The notes: generated by a model from the letters alone, not told the origin. Positions 52,532-62,404 are shown, counted from the stretch's first letter. The stretch: DNA of 64,000 nucleotides from Leptidea sinapis (GCF_905404315.1 NC_066281.1:11870001-11934000); one strand, 5' to 3'. Made by a program: numbers and translations.

Positions 52532-52645
52532 ACAAATTAAATTTGAAAATATTATAGTAATGAACATTGTTTTCAAATTTAATTTGTGTAATTAATCCCA
52601 GAAGTGAGTGTAATCACTTAAAAAAGTAACAAATTGTTAATAATT
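52532..52645 (+). mobile_element. Inverted-repeat element without the tRNA-like core
   Basis: Perfect 18-bp arms ACAAATTAAATTTGAAAA (52532-52549) and TTTTCAAATTTAATTTGT (52570-52587) around a 20-nt loop, followed by TAATCCCAGAAGTGAGTGTA and ATCACTTAAAAAAG, the right outer arm. A deletion derivative of the tRNA-like family that shows its inverted structure most clearly. Confidence 0.85.
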
Positions 52646-52756
52646 TTACTTAAACAACCATGATATTAACAACCTTTGGTTAAATCCTATTGAGGTCTGA
52701 TGTTGAGAAAACTCATCATGTTTGTTTAGATATATAAAGTAATTTTAAACATTTCC

Positions 52757-52930
52757 AATTAAGTTCCCAACTCGTAGATAGGGTTATAGAAATAAATTTT
52801 CATATCTGATCTGATCTGACATAATTATAAGGACTAATTAATTGTTAAATGCTTTTATTAATTAGATATTAAGCTCCTTTGTAAATATTTAATAGTAAAT
52901 AAAGAAAATTGTAATTTTATTATTCAATTA
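52757..52930 (+). repeat. Dispersed repeat (CCCAACTCGTAGATAGGG family), copy 2
   Basis: Partner of 4508-4660: TCCCAACTCGTAGATAGGGT, TTGTTAAATGCTTTTATTAA and TAATAGTAAATAAAGAAAAT. Confidence 0.65.
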
Positions 52931-53373
52931 AGTATTTTAAATATAGTCATAAGCATTGATCCAATATAGTTTAAAAAGGAACTTATTCAAGGGTAGAATG
53001 TTAATAACATTTATCATTTCTATTAATAAAACTCAGTTCAAAAATCACCACTATTATTAAAAACTGACCAAATAAATAAAATACGTTTTATTTAAGTGAT
53101 TTTGTTTCATAGCCACAAATAACCAAAGAAATAAAACTGTACAAGTCTCTACATTTTTTTCAACAAAAATTGATTAGCTTTGTTTTGAAGAAGTCTCCAT
53201 GGTGCTTCGGAAAGTAGTAAAAACTGTGTTTTATTCATTCCTAAGTCCGTAAATCAGATAGAAAATAGCTGTGATAAAACCTTTGGAGTCACTCAGTAAA
53301 TTAAACTTACTTCCGTTTGTCAACAATGTAACAAGGAATCTAAAACACTTCATTTGAATTGCTTATAGCCTTT
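52931..53373. other. Unannotated AT-rich stretch
   Basis: Nothing recognised. Confidence 0.4.
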
Positions 53374-53705
53374 GATTAGGGATTGGTCTCCGCTGCGAAC
53401 TAGACACCGCAGGTGCAAAGTGCAGCAACTAATACTACGCCCAAGTGGGCGTACTCGAGCTAGTCTCGAACAATATGTTACGTTGACGTATCACATATTC
53501 TGTTATACTTTGCTAATAATTGAAACTAAAATTCCGGGTAAAACTTTGTAAAAATAATACGACAAGAAATAAGAAAGACACTGGGATCACATATCATCAG
53601 TAAGTATTTTGTGTATAGATTTCAATGTAAAATAACACGAAGCGTATGTAACTAAATTTGAAAGATGTATTGAGTGTCAAGATGGCACGCACACTAGCAT
53701 CTAAG
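53374..53705 (+). mobile_element. ATTAAGGATTGGTCTCCGC MITE, right end lost
   Basis: ATTAGGGATTGGTCTCCGCT, ACTACGCCCAAGTGGGCGTA, AGACACTGGGATCACATATC and TAGCATCTAAGAGTTGCC, then it joins a Helitron-like sequence in place of its right TIR. Confidence 0.85.
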
Positions 53706-54015
53706 AGTTGCCATAGCGTGATTCTCAAGAAAGGGTTTGAGAGTATAATTTGTTTAGTTTTTCTACATACTTTGTATACATTAACGATAAGATAAGATAA
53801 GCCGTCTGAGAGCTTTCCACGAAAACGCTGTCAAAATCCATTGAGATATAACAAAATACTGTATCGTGGATTGTGTATCTTACATGTAGTTCTACGGAAA
53901 AGTCCGCGATGGCATATATCTATCTCTTAAGGACTGCATAATATATCCATTTTAATATTATAAAAATTGGCAATTATAAAGTGGACATGTAGAAACTATT
54001 TACACAAATACGATA
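53706..54015 (+). mobile_element. Helitron-like element (GATAGCGTGGTT family), both ends missing
   Basis: ATAGCGTGATTCTCAAGAAA, GCCGTCTGAGAGCTTTCCAC, GTCCGCGATGGCATATATCT and ACACAAATACGATATTAATC match 49.3 kb. There is no terminal hairpin. Confidence 0.75.
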
Positions 54016-54159
54016 TTAATCCTATCAGCATATTACTACATATTATAAAATCATTAATTTCCGATGGCTTTACTTACTACATTATTCCCAATAAGGTGCT
54101 TGCGAGTCAGCGAGTATATTATATTTTTAGAAGGGTCGGTAGATTCCGACTATCAATAA

Positions 54160-54465
54160 CAGTCGTTTTCAATGTACTATCTATAGATAGAGATATATTA
54201 CTGCTACTTTCAGTAATTAGCTGTCAATAATCTGAAGCTGTCCCAATATACCCGATAAGGCATTCTTATCGCCTTATTATTGGGACGCGTGAATTACAAT
54301 TTCCATACAAACTTCTATCGCTGGTAAGCTATACGTCGTCCCATTGTTAGACAGCGTGTTCGGATAAGGTTAGTTACCGTCGATAAGTTTATTGGGACAG
54401 AAAAGTCAACGATAGTTACAATTTTTATCTTAAGTAAGAGATAGACTGAATATTGGGAACTGCCG
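54160..54465 (+). mobile_element. CGGCCGTTCCC MITE, full length with TAA target duplication
   Basis: Flanked by TAA at 54157-54159 and 54466-54468. The left end is diverged (CAGTCGTTTTCAATGTACTA); the right end TGAATATTGGGAACTGCCG has one change. Interior complete. Confidence 0.9.
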
Positions 54466-54468
54466 TAA

Positions 54469-54894
54469 GCAGAAATGTGAAGCATTGAACAAAATATTTG
54501 AATAGGCATAGAAATTGAATATGATATAACATTAAAATACTATAAATATTGCAGAACAGCAGAAAAAAAGACTTTTACAATGTTTGCCTACAGGAGAGGC
54601 TCATTTGTTGCAGAAAGCGCTTGAATTTATTTGCAACTTTTTTACAAAATAAAGAACAGTAGGGTCTAGGTCTATTATGCTGAGAATACAACAATATTTA
54701 TGTAACAAAACAATAGTAGACCTACGTTAACATGACTTAACGTTAGAACAAACACGAAATAGAGTACAAACCGAAGTCGGCCATTATTAATTCATCTACA
54801 GTTACTAAGTAATGTACATTAGAAACGTTAGCAAATGGACATGACTAATAATATGTTTAAGGCGCAGACTGACTAGGATTGTAAATGGTACTTT
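54469..54894. other. Unannotated AT-rich stretch
   Basis: Nothing recognised. Confidence 0.4.
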
Positions 54895-55200
54895 ACCAGT
54901 GTGAGGCTCCTTTGCACAGGATGCCGGCTAGATTATGGGTACCACAACGGCGCCTATTTCTGCCGTGAAGCAGTAATGTGTGAGCATTACTGTGTTTCGG
55001 TCTGAAGGGCGCCGTAGCTAGTGAAATTATTGGGCAAATAAGACTTAACATCTTATGTCTCAAGGAGACGAGCGCATTTGTAGTGCCGCTCAGAATATTT
55101 GGGATTTTTCAAGAATCCTGAGCGGCACTGCATTGTAATGGGCAGGGCGTATTAATTACCATCAGCTCCTGCTCGTTTCGTCCCTTATTTCATAAAAAAA
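54895..55200 (+). mobile_element. CCAGTGGG short interspersed element, near full length
   Basis: ACCAGTGTGAGGCTCCTTTG, GATGCCGGCTAGATTATGGG, GTGCCGCTCAGAATATTTGG, AAGAATCCTGAGCGGCACTG to CTTATTTCATAAAAAAA. Close to the consensus. Confidence 0.93.
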
Positions 55201-55550
55201 TGCTACAACCAACCCTTCAATATTTGTGTTGATGCAAATGGGCATTTATTTTACTGATTTTCTTTTGTTTATTCAAAATTTACGTATTAAACTCAAATAT
55301 TTGAAGTTTTATAAAAGTACTAAATCTATTAAATTCTTTAAAAAAAAAGAATGTTGTAATAGCTGAAAATTGGGAGATTTTTGACTTCAAAGTTTATTTT
55401 TGGGAAGCAACTTCCAAATTTTTTGTTGGATATTCCAAATTATATATAAACATTCTATTCGGTTTAAAATTTTCTTTAATTCGTTCTTTGTGCACTGTAT
55501 TTTTTGCGTCGGAATATTTTCATTTCTTTATATTTTAATCGACTCTCTAA
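55201..55550. other. Unannotated AT-rich stretch
   Basis: Nothing recognised; a 64-codon hydrophobic frame runs into the next MITE and is not a gene. Confidence 0.4.
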
Positions 55551-55838
55551 CGGCCGTTCCCAATATACTACTACCTTCTACTGTCAGTAATTAGCTGTCA
55601 ATAATCTGAAGCTGTCCCAATATACCCGATAAGTCAATCTTATCGCCTTATATCGGGACGCGTGAATTGCAATTTCCATACAAACTTCTATCGCTGGTAA
55701 GCTATACGTCCTCCCATTGACAGACAGTGTGTACGGATAAGGTGAGTTACCTTCGATAAGTTTGTTGGGACAGTAATGTCAACGATAGTTACGATTTTTA
55801 TCTCAAGTAAGAGATAGACTGAATATTGGGAACGGCCG
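55551..55838 (+). mobile_element. CGGCCGTTCCC MITE, full length with TAA target duplication
   Basis: CGGCCGTTCCCAATATACTA at the left and TGAATATTGGGAACGGCCG at the right, flanked by TAA at 55548-55550 and 55839-55841. 288 bp, the cleanest copy in the window. Contains TGATAAG-type GATAAGTCAATCTTATCGCC, itself a small hairpin (GATAAG/CTTATC). Confidence 0.95.
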
Positions 55839-55841
55839 TAA

Positions 55842-56227
55842 GAAACAAATTTTTGTGGATATTGAGTTATGACAGCGCCTTAATATCACAATGAAAACAT
55901 TCGTTCAATATTATAAGTTCAGTGGTAACGGAAACAGCCATATTGGTTTAAAGAACGTTAACAATAATGTTTATTCAGACAATGTAAATAAGAGATTCGG
56001 AAGCAGCTCTCATTGGTTGCAAGTCAATAAAACGATAATTACATTCCTTTAATTGTTTGGCAAACTGCACTGTTTGTAAGTAATACATTTTATTTATATC
56101 GGCTTTTTTATTGACATATATTATTTATCGACTGATTTTGACTTTATGGACTTTAAGCGACATAGAAACAAATTAAAAATGATTATGCTGATGAAAATAT
56201 TTCATAAAATATACATATAAACATCCA
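55842..56227. other. Unannotated AT-rich stretch
   Basis: Nothing recognised. Confidence 0.4.
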
Positions 56228-56335
56228 TGACACGGAAACAAACTTTTTAATTCATTCTATTAATGTTTTTAACTACCGGGACCTCTAGCTTAGTAGAAAG
56301 GGTCACTAACCACTTGGCTCATAATTTCAGCTGGA
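56228..56335 (-). mobile_element. tRNA-derived SINE (GTGGTTAA family), short damaged copy
   Basis: CATCCATGACACGGAAACAA at the left and GGGACCTCTAGCTTAGTAGA then CACTAACCACTTGGCTCATA (minus-strand head) at the right. The B box is only partly preserved and the 3' end is missing. Confidence 0.75.
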
Positions 56336-56750
56336 AGACGTCCACTGCTGGACAAAGGCCTACCCCAAAGATCGCCACGACGATCGATCCAGCGCTGCCA
56401 TCATCCAAGTTATTCCGGCGATATTAACCAGAGCGTCGCCATATGTTGTGGGGGGCCTACCAACACTACGTCTTATGGTAGGTGGTCGCAAGCATCTGAA
56501 CTTTGTCGGTTACTTTGGTTCTCTACGGATCTCCTCATTTGTAATTCGACCTCGCAGGGAAACTCCGAGCATAGCCCTCTCCATTGCCCTCTGAGCGACA
56601 ATGAGCTTCCTCATGAGGCCAACAGTTAGCGACCACGTCTGCCTTCCGTAATTTATCACTGGCAAAACACACACTGGTTGAAAACCTTCGTCTTCAGATA
56701 CTGTGGTATTTGGGACGAGAAGATTTTACGGAGCCACTCGGCTATCGGGT
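56336..56750 (-). mobile_element. RTE-type LINE, C-terminal end
   Basis: Minus-strand reading from 56720 down: YLKTKVFNQC, VLPVINYGRQTWSLTVGLMR, KLIVAQRAMERAMLGVSLRG, RITNEEIRR, then after a deletion VGRPPTTYGDALVNIAGI and AALDRSSWRSL, ending QQWTSSS. The block 'QCVLPV..YG..TW.LT....KL...QRAMERAMLG' followed by 'R..GRP..RW.DD....AG..W...A.DR..W' is characteristic of RTE-clade LINEs. The segment with the KWQWAGH-like motif is deleted (near 56520) and frames shift, so it is a dead fragment. The 3' end is at 56326-56336 (AATTTCAGCTGG). Confidence 0.9.
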
Positions 56751-57717
56751 CGTCAGTTACATTACGTCATTCAAAGGTGATTTTAAATCCTATTTTGAAA
56801 AAAAAGTGTGTGTGTACTTATGTTTGCACGCAAGAAGTTATACTTCTTTAGCGTAACAAAGCAAAAATCCTTAAAATTATTTATTTTAATAGCTATTCTA
56901 CGTTTGTAGAAAGAACGATATTGTAAAAATCTTGCAAAGATGGCTTTGACAATTAATTATTAAATAACGAATACGGCTGTATGGGCTTGAACCCTTGAAC
57001 CCAAAAAAAAATAACGAATGCCGCAAAAGTCAGAAAATGTTCGGAACCAACTTCACCCTGTTACTTTTGTGTTACAGTGAAGCGCGCACATCTTAAAATT
57101 TCACTCTCATAATTTTTTCATAACGCGCCTAAAGAAGTATAACTTCAATAAAAAATATTTGAATTCGAATATAATTAGTTAGTAAAGTTTACCGCTATAG
57201 TATTATTATATTTGTGAGTGTACATCCAACATTGTTACCATTAGTGCTGCCGCAGATTCGATACAAGTGGACCATGAAGAAGTAAACCCAGTCAGTCTAA
57301 TTAGATCTAGTAATAAGCCGAGGAAAAGTGAGCCTTTTGTTGTACACATTCACAATACCCTACCTGAGAATGAACAGTCTCGTATTAAACACAATTTACT
57401 TGCACATATAGCCACAATCTCCTTCCACCCAGCCCAATTACTGGCGTCTAAATATTAGATTACTACATTCATACACTGATATGTTGCTTTCAAGTAAATT
57501 AGTTTACTTAGGATAAAATTAAATTTAACCTAACTTAATTGTAGTCTGGGACATGGCAATATTTAACAGTAATATAAGTTATTTTATTATACCTGTTCTT
57601 CCATTTTTGGATTTTGGCCTGTTTTTATTATAAAAAGGGAGGTTACTTAAGCACAATCACTGACATATTATAGAGTATAGATAAAGTTAAATATATTTAA
57701 GACTCAACAATTTAATA
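56751..57717. other. Unassigned stretch with one coding-like frame
   Basis: The frame at 57267-57458 (63 codons from Met; open upstream through about 57190) reads MDHEEVNPVSLIRSSNKPRK, then SEPFVVHIHNTLPENEQSRI and KHNLLAHIATISFHPAQLLA, ending SKY-stop. Its composition is protein-like and unlike the AT-driven frames around it, but I do not recognise the family. A TG run is at 56807-56815. The rest is AT-rich. Confidence 0.3.
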
Positions 57718-57925
57718 TTTTTAAAGTGACTCTCCTAAAGTCCCTTACTTCTGGGATTATTTGCACAAATTAAGTTTGTTGCCAAAACTTATGAACGATG
57801 CGGGACTCGAACTTCTCGGATTCCGACCGAGTGCTTTTACCAACTGGACGAGTGAGGCATGTAAATCATGGTTTGTCTTGTTCAACTCTCAGGTTGTGGC
57901 TCCATCTACAACCCATCTACGGGCT
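57718..57925 (-). mobile_element. tRNA-like inverted-repeat element
   Basis: TTTTTAAAGTGACTCTCCTA, CTTCTGGGATTATTTGCACA, TATGAACGATGCGGGACTCG, GATTCCGACCGAGTGC, CCAACTGG, ATGGTTTGTCTTGTTCAACT and CTCAGGTTGTGGCTCCATCT. The T-arm region is partly deleted. Arms are present only on the left. Confidence 0.85.
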
Positions 57926-58091
57926 AATACCTTATATAAAGTAATTCAAAATATTCAATCAGTTTTATTATAAATGATAATATTATGATTTTGAGTTTAA
58001 ATTAGTGCACTACTAGTACGAAGTATCACATAAGCTCAAATCAAAGTTTTGAAGCAATATGCAGACTAAAAAACAATTTAATTAAATTTTT

Positions 58092-58350
58092 ACCAGTAGG
58101 AGGCTCCTTTGCACCGGATGACGGCTAGATTTAGGGTACCACAACAGCGCCTATTTCTGCCGTGAAGCAATAATGTGAGAGCATTATTATGTTTCGGTCG
58201 GAAGGGCGTCGTAGCTACTGAAATTACTGGGGAAAAAAAAAGTGACGAGTGCAGTTGTAATGCTCAGTTTTTCAAGAATCCTTAGCGGCGGAATAAATCA
58301 CCATCATCTGACGTCCTGCTCGTCTCCTCCCTTGTTGTCATAAACAAAAA
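58092..58350 (+). mobile_element. CCAGTGGG short element, several internal deletions
   Basis: ACCAGTAGGAGGCTCCTTTG, CCTATTTCTGCCGTGAAGCA, GAAGGGCGTCGTAGCTACTG, a deletion covering TGAGACTTAACATC, a partly lost hairpin, then ACGTCCTGCTCGTCTCCTCC and CATAAACAAAAAAG. Confidence 0.88.
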
Positions 58351-58851
58351 AGATTATTTGTTTGATACTGATCGATAATGGTAAACCAGATTTGCTTCGA
58401 ACTCATACCGTCTTTTTTTTGAAGTCGGTTTAGTACATTTTGATAAAACATTCAAATTGTCCAGTCCAAACATTGTTTACCTCATGAGAACCATAGCCAA
58501 TTGAGAACTAAATCATGAAGTTATATTAAACTTCTACGCCAATGTATGTACATACGTTATTTGAGTTGGAATATAATATGAAATGTGTGGTCAACTTCAT
58601 AACCCTGTCGGCTGTCAGAGCGTCCACGGTCCCAACGCGACATGATAAAGTATGAAGTACGGACAAGTCTGTGTAATATCACCGCGAATATTTTACCTAA
58701 ACTCGCCAAATATTTCTGAAGTAAAAACTTCACTTCACATTGGCACTTTTTTGGTAGGGGAAAAACTTATGGGCTCGCGTCACCGATATACATGAAATAA
58801 AAAAATAAATACTTATAAATATATTATATAGTTAGACACTTTTTGGATGAG
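58351..58851. other. Unannotated stretch
   Basis: No feature recognised; a GC-richer patch lies at 58595-58665. Confidence 0.4.
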
Positions 58852-58938
58852 TGAAATCTCGTGACTTTGCGTCACTAAACTACTTAAAGCAGTATATCTG
58901 TAGCTATACATCTGACGTATTATGCAACAAGACTGCTG
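58852..58938 (-). repeat. Dispersed repeat, copy 2 (inverted partner of 43.3 kb)
   Basis: AGTGAAATCTCGTGACTTTG, then GCGTCACTAAAC, AGCAGTATATCTGTAGCTAT and CTGACGTATTATGCAACA. Confidence 0.75.
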
Positions 58939-59003
58939 TGTATATCTTATAAGTGAAATTGAATCGATTTAGTGAAAAGTTCAATGTGTATATTATTATA
59001 CTG

Positions 59004-59200
59004 TGCATTTTGTAATGTTTTTAAAGTGATAACCCTCACTTCTAGGATTAATACACAAATAAAATTTGAAAAACAAAACTTTATGAACGATGCGGGATTC
59101 GAACCCACGACCTGCGGCGTTCCGTGCCGGTGCTCTAAATCACTGAGCTAATCGTTCGATTACCGCCTCGTTATAAAATTCTGTTTGCTTTGTTCAACTG
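59004..59200 (-). mobile_element. tRNA-like inverted-repeat element, complete left arm and core
   Basis: ATGTTTTTAAAGTGATAACC, CTCACTTCTAGGATTAATAC, ACAAATAAAATTTGAAAAAC, then GATGCGGGATTCGAACCCAC (B box GGGTTCGAATCCC on the minus strand), GCGTTCCGTGCCGGTGC and CTGAGCTAATCGTTCGATTA. The right arm is truncated after TTTGTTCAACTGTGTAAT. Confidence 0.88.
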
Positions 59201-59664
59201 TGTAATACTGTACATTGTTGTAATATTGTTTATTGAGAATAAATTTTAAAAAGAAATTGAAATTAATAATTTTATTGTTTTTAAGCATTATGTTATTTCA
59301 AATTTTTATACTTTAAGTTTTCTCTTCTATTGGCAGTATCTACAGCTTCCAATTCTTTTAAATAAAATATCAAATCCATATTATTATTTATTATAAGACG
59401 TTATCTGCTGGTAGAGTATAAGTACTCGTCTATATAAGTTTCGTCATATAATAAGTTATATGACGAATATTTGAAACTACTTCGAACTAGATAAATGTGG
59501 TTCAAGACGAATCAATCATAATCGAAGCCATCTATCATAATTCATAAGAGCATTTTGAACCTCAGCTTCCCGCGCTGGAAGTACAATATCTTGGCAAAAC
59601 TAAAATAAAGTAAGACTACAGTACATTTTTTACTAAATACTACGTAAATATACATAAATGAAAG
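59201..59664. other. Unannotated AT-rich stretch with a 12-bp inverted repeat
   Basis: TTCGTCATATAA (59440-59451) and TTATATGACGAA (59456-59467) form a perfect hairpin with a 4-nt loop. Nothing else recognised. Confidence 0.5.
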
Positions 59665-59920
59665 TAGTAAAAGCTACATAATAAAAGGCGAGACTGCGTA
59701 AGTAAAAATTTAAATTTAGTTTACTATGAAATATGTAGTGACTTGACATAAGTTTGAAATATTAGTAATTACGGTATGCCGATAAGGCTTAAGACGTGGT
59801 GGATTTCGACTATCTCCGTTTTTTACAAGATTATAGTCGTCATCTGTTAATCTATCAATGACTGCACGTTACATACAATCGAGTGAATCGCTTTTTTTTT
59901 AGAGAGTTTCGCTTGGCTGG
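59665..59920 (+). repeat. Dispersed repeat, copy 2 (CTATCAATGACTGCACGTT family)
   Basis: Direct repeat partner of 39977-40250, slightly shorter internally. Confidence 0.75.
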
Positions 59921-59933
59921 GAATGGAGGGCAA

Positions 59934-60036
59934 CGATATAGGTGTCACTTGATGTTAAGGAATCACTACGACCCTTACTCTCTTAGAATATTAGAGGAAT
60001 CACACGGCATAAGGAAGTTCATTGCATAATTTGTTG
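59934..60036 (-). mobile_element. Degenerate LINE 3' tail
   Basis: GGTGTCACTTGATGTTAAGG, then TTAGAGGAATCACACGGCA and AGGAAGTT resemble the reversed CR1/Jockey-type tail (compare the minus copy starting at 20683). Weak. Confidence 0.45.
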
Positions 60037-60204
60037 GTACTGTTATGCGGCTCTCACTGGTCCAGTCTACAAAAAACTAAGACGTAACTATACACTTTTT
60101 ATTTTCCAAAATGTGAAATACAATATTTAGAAGGACCTCACTTTTCACTTCTTGCCGTTATGGAATTTTGAATTCAACTCTCCACGCGACGCCTAATATC
60201 GGGG

Positions 60205-60322
60205 TTTTTGCCGGCAACGCTCCAGTGATTCCTCTGGTGTTGCAAGAGATTGTGGGCGGCGGTGATCACTTAACACCAGATGACCCGTACTCTCGTTTGT
60301 CCTCCCATTCCATAAAAAAGGA
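60205..60322 (+). mobile_element. LINE 3' tail, short insertion
   Basis: TTTGCCGGCAACGCTCCAGT, GATTCCTCTGGTGTTGCAAG, GGGCGGCGGTGATCACTTAA and CCTCCCATTCCATAAAAAAG. Closest to the LINE at 32.5 kb; only ~115 bp, an extreme 5' truncation. Confidence 0.85.
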
Positions 60323-60784
60323 AGCATATTTTACGAAATCATTCGTGATCTTATGAAATATTATTGACAAATTCATAAAAATAAAGGACAAACTTGCAGT
60401 TAGTGATGCTAATATTTATATTTGTGACATGTAGTACGTGAACAAGTGTACAAGTTGTTAGTAAAAAAACCGATAGTCAATAGTAATAGTTGTTCATTTG
60501 CTAACGTGTAAATTTTGTTCAAGACCGCATATATTCCAAGCCTCTACGAGCAAAAGTACTAACCGTTGTAATTATAAGAGTTCTATTGTATCGCCACAAA
60601 GAATGCATAGTGTACTATTGTCTTGCTGAATGGCGACTAATTACTGATAGTTTGTAATTGCTGTGAAACTAACAATATCATTCTTACTAATATTATTATT
60701 AACTCGCAGACAATAAAAAAAGAATGATGTTAGTATTCGGGATTAAAGTTAATAAGTGAAAATTGAAATAAAAAACGTATTTCA
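60323..60784. other. Unannotated AT-rich stretch
   Basis: Nothing recognised. Confidence 0.4.
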
Positions 60785-61040
60785 CGGTATTTTTATAATA
60801 TGTGGTAGGTACTTAATAAAATGGATTAATATCGTATTTGTGTTAACAGCTTTTACATTACCGCTTTATAATTAAATTTAAAATAAATAAAATTTCAAAT
60901 ATTAAAATGGATATAGTAGCTTATCCTTAAGAAATAGGCATATGCCATACCCGACTTTTCTGTAGACCTATATAAGTTACAGAATTCCACTATACATTAT
61001 TTTTTATATCTTAAAGACAGCGTTTTCGTAAATATATAAA
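60785..61040 (-). mobile_element. Helitron-like element (GATAGCGTGGTT family), partial
   Basis: Reverse complement of part of 49.3 kb: GGATTAATATCGTATTTGTG, AATAGGCATATGCCATACCC, AGACCTATATAAGTTACAGA and GACAGCGTTTTCG. Confidence 0.7.
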
Positions 61041-61139
61041 AAATGTACAATGAGTTTGCTTGTTTTCAGTTTTGTCAAGCTTTTAATCCGTCAATACTTT
61101 ATTGTTTATGGTGATTTTTTTCACACACCTTGGCAGGGG

Positions 61140-62404
61140 TACAGATGAATGAATTGAATTAAATGCGAAAAAAAACAAAATATATGATATTAGGCAGTCA
61201 TCATCAAGTAAACAACTTTTTGTAAATGGAGTACAAACAGACAGTCTCTGAAGGGCGCAACCTTCGAGTTATATTTGACGAATCCTTGCGATTTCAAAAC
61301 CATATTCTTGGTGTCGCCAAAAAATTGTTTTTATAGGCTAAAGTTACTTTACCGAATCTTCAAAAAAACTTATACAAAGGGTACAAAATGCTTGCACAAG
61401 ATTTTGTTACGATGTTCTTTACCGCGCACACATAACACCCTTTTTGAACACCAACAACATAATGAAGATGGAGTTTCGTAGGCAGCTACATTTTGCCTCG
61501 TTACTTTTTAGTGTGGTTAAATATAGAATACCATTTTACCTATATAAAAGGCTTAAGTGGTTGTCGGACTCAAATGAGAGTTATCAGACGCGTCACGGTA
61601 AAATTCTCCTCGAAGTGCCTCTACACGGTACAGCAGCATTTATGGGTAGCTTTAAATACAGCGCCTCCAAATGCTGGAATGATTTGCCGCCACCTCAGCT
61701 ACATTTTGCCTCGTTACTTTTTAGTGTGGTTAAATATAGAATACCATTTTACCTATATAAAAGGCTTAAGTGGTTGTCGGACTCAAATGAGAGTTATCAG
61801 ACGCGTCACGGTAAAATTCTCCTCGAAGTGCCTCTACACGGTACAGCAGCATTTAGGGGTAGCTTTAAATACAGCGCCTCCAAATGCTGGAATGATTTGC
61901 CGCCACCTATTAAACATCAAAAAAGTTTGTTCTCTTTTAAAAACAAACTTAAATCTTTTCTATTAGAGAAACAAAAGTGTTTAGAGGCACAAAAATAATA
62001 ATAATCATAATAAATATACAATACATATAAATATATATAAATAAACAGCTTCAATAATAATAATAAAAAAAAACAAAATATACCCTATTTATTTTGATAA
62101 AATAAAAAAAAAATCTTTTAAAACTCCCGTTAAATTCAATCTAGCTTAGTTTAGTTTCTTCTCTTTTTGTAATATTTGTAGACGGTCACTTTTAAGACCT
62201 ATAAATAAAGGAACCGTGTTGTCTACAGCTGCTGTCAACAGGTCGACTTGCTAGGTACCTACTGAAAATCAGTGTTGGAATTGGGGTGATCCTTATTTCA
62301 ATTCCAAAAAATGCTGAGTGGGTGTATTTTTAAATTTGTTAATTTTATTATGTATGTAACGTTTTGTGTTGTCATGAATAAATTAATACTTTACTTTACT
62401 TTAG
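61140..62404 (+). mobile_element. LINE 3' end: RT C-terminus with tandem duplication, and 3' UTR
   Basis: Plus-strand reading: KTKYMILGS near 61170, RNLRVIFDESLRFQNHILGV at 61255-61315, FYRLKLLYRIFKKTYTKG, then the open frame 61444-61998 (184 codons) with HFASLLFSVVKYRIPFYLYK, RLKWLSDSNESYQTR, HGTAAF.GSFKYSASKCWND and LPPPIKHQKSLFSFKNKLKS. 'LGV.FD..L.F..HI' and 'SKCWNDLP..I' are standard LINE ORF2 end motifs. The unit 61483-61695 is repeated at 61696-61908 in frame. Several stops upstream (~61390-61440) disrupt the gene. The 3' UTR ends in CTTTACTTTACTTTA (62390-62404). 5'-truncated, inactive. Confidence 0.9.
61483..61908 (+). repeat. 213-bp tandem duplication inside the LINE coding end
   Basis: Two units of exactly 213 bp (71 codons), 61483-61695 and 61696-61908, both beginning CAGCTACATTTTGCCTCG and ending GATTTGCCGCCACCT. 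By eye they differ at one position (TTTATGGGT versus TTTAGGGGT; Met versus Arg). The frame is preserved. Confidence 0.95.

Noticed and set aside
54160..55838. CRISPR-like array (repeated units with spacers)
   Set aside because: The repeats are ~290 bp TIR elements with 3-bp target duplications, not short direct repeats with uniform spacers; the DNA is eukaryotic in character.
61444..61998. Novel repeat protein of 184 residues
   Set aside because: The residues match the C-terminal end of a LINE reverse transcriptase; the internal repeat is a tandem duplication of that end and not a repeat-protein fold.
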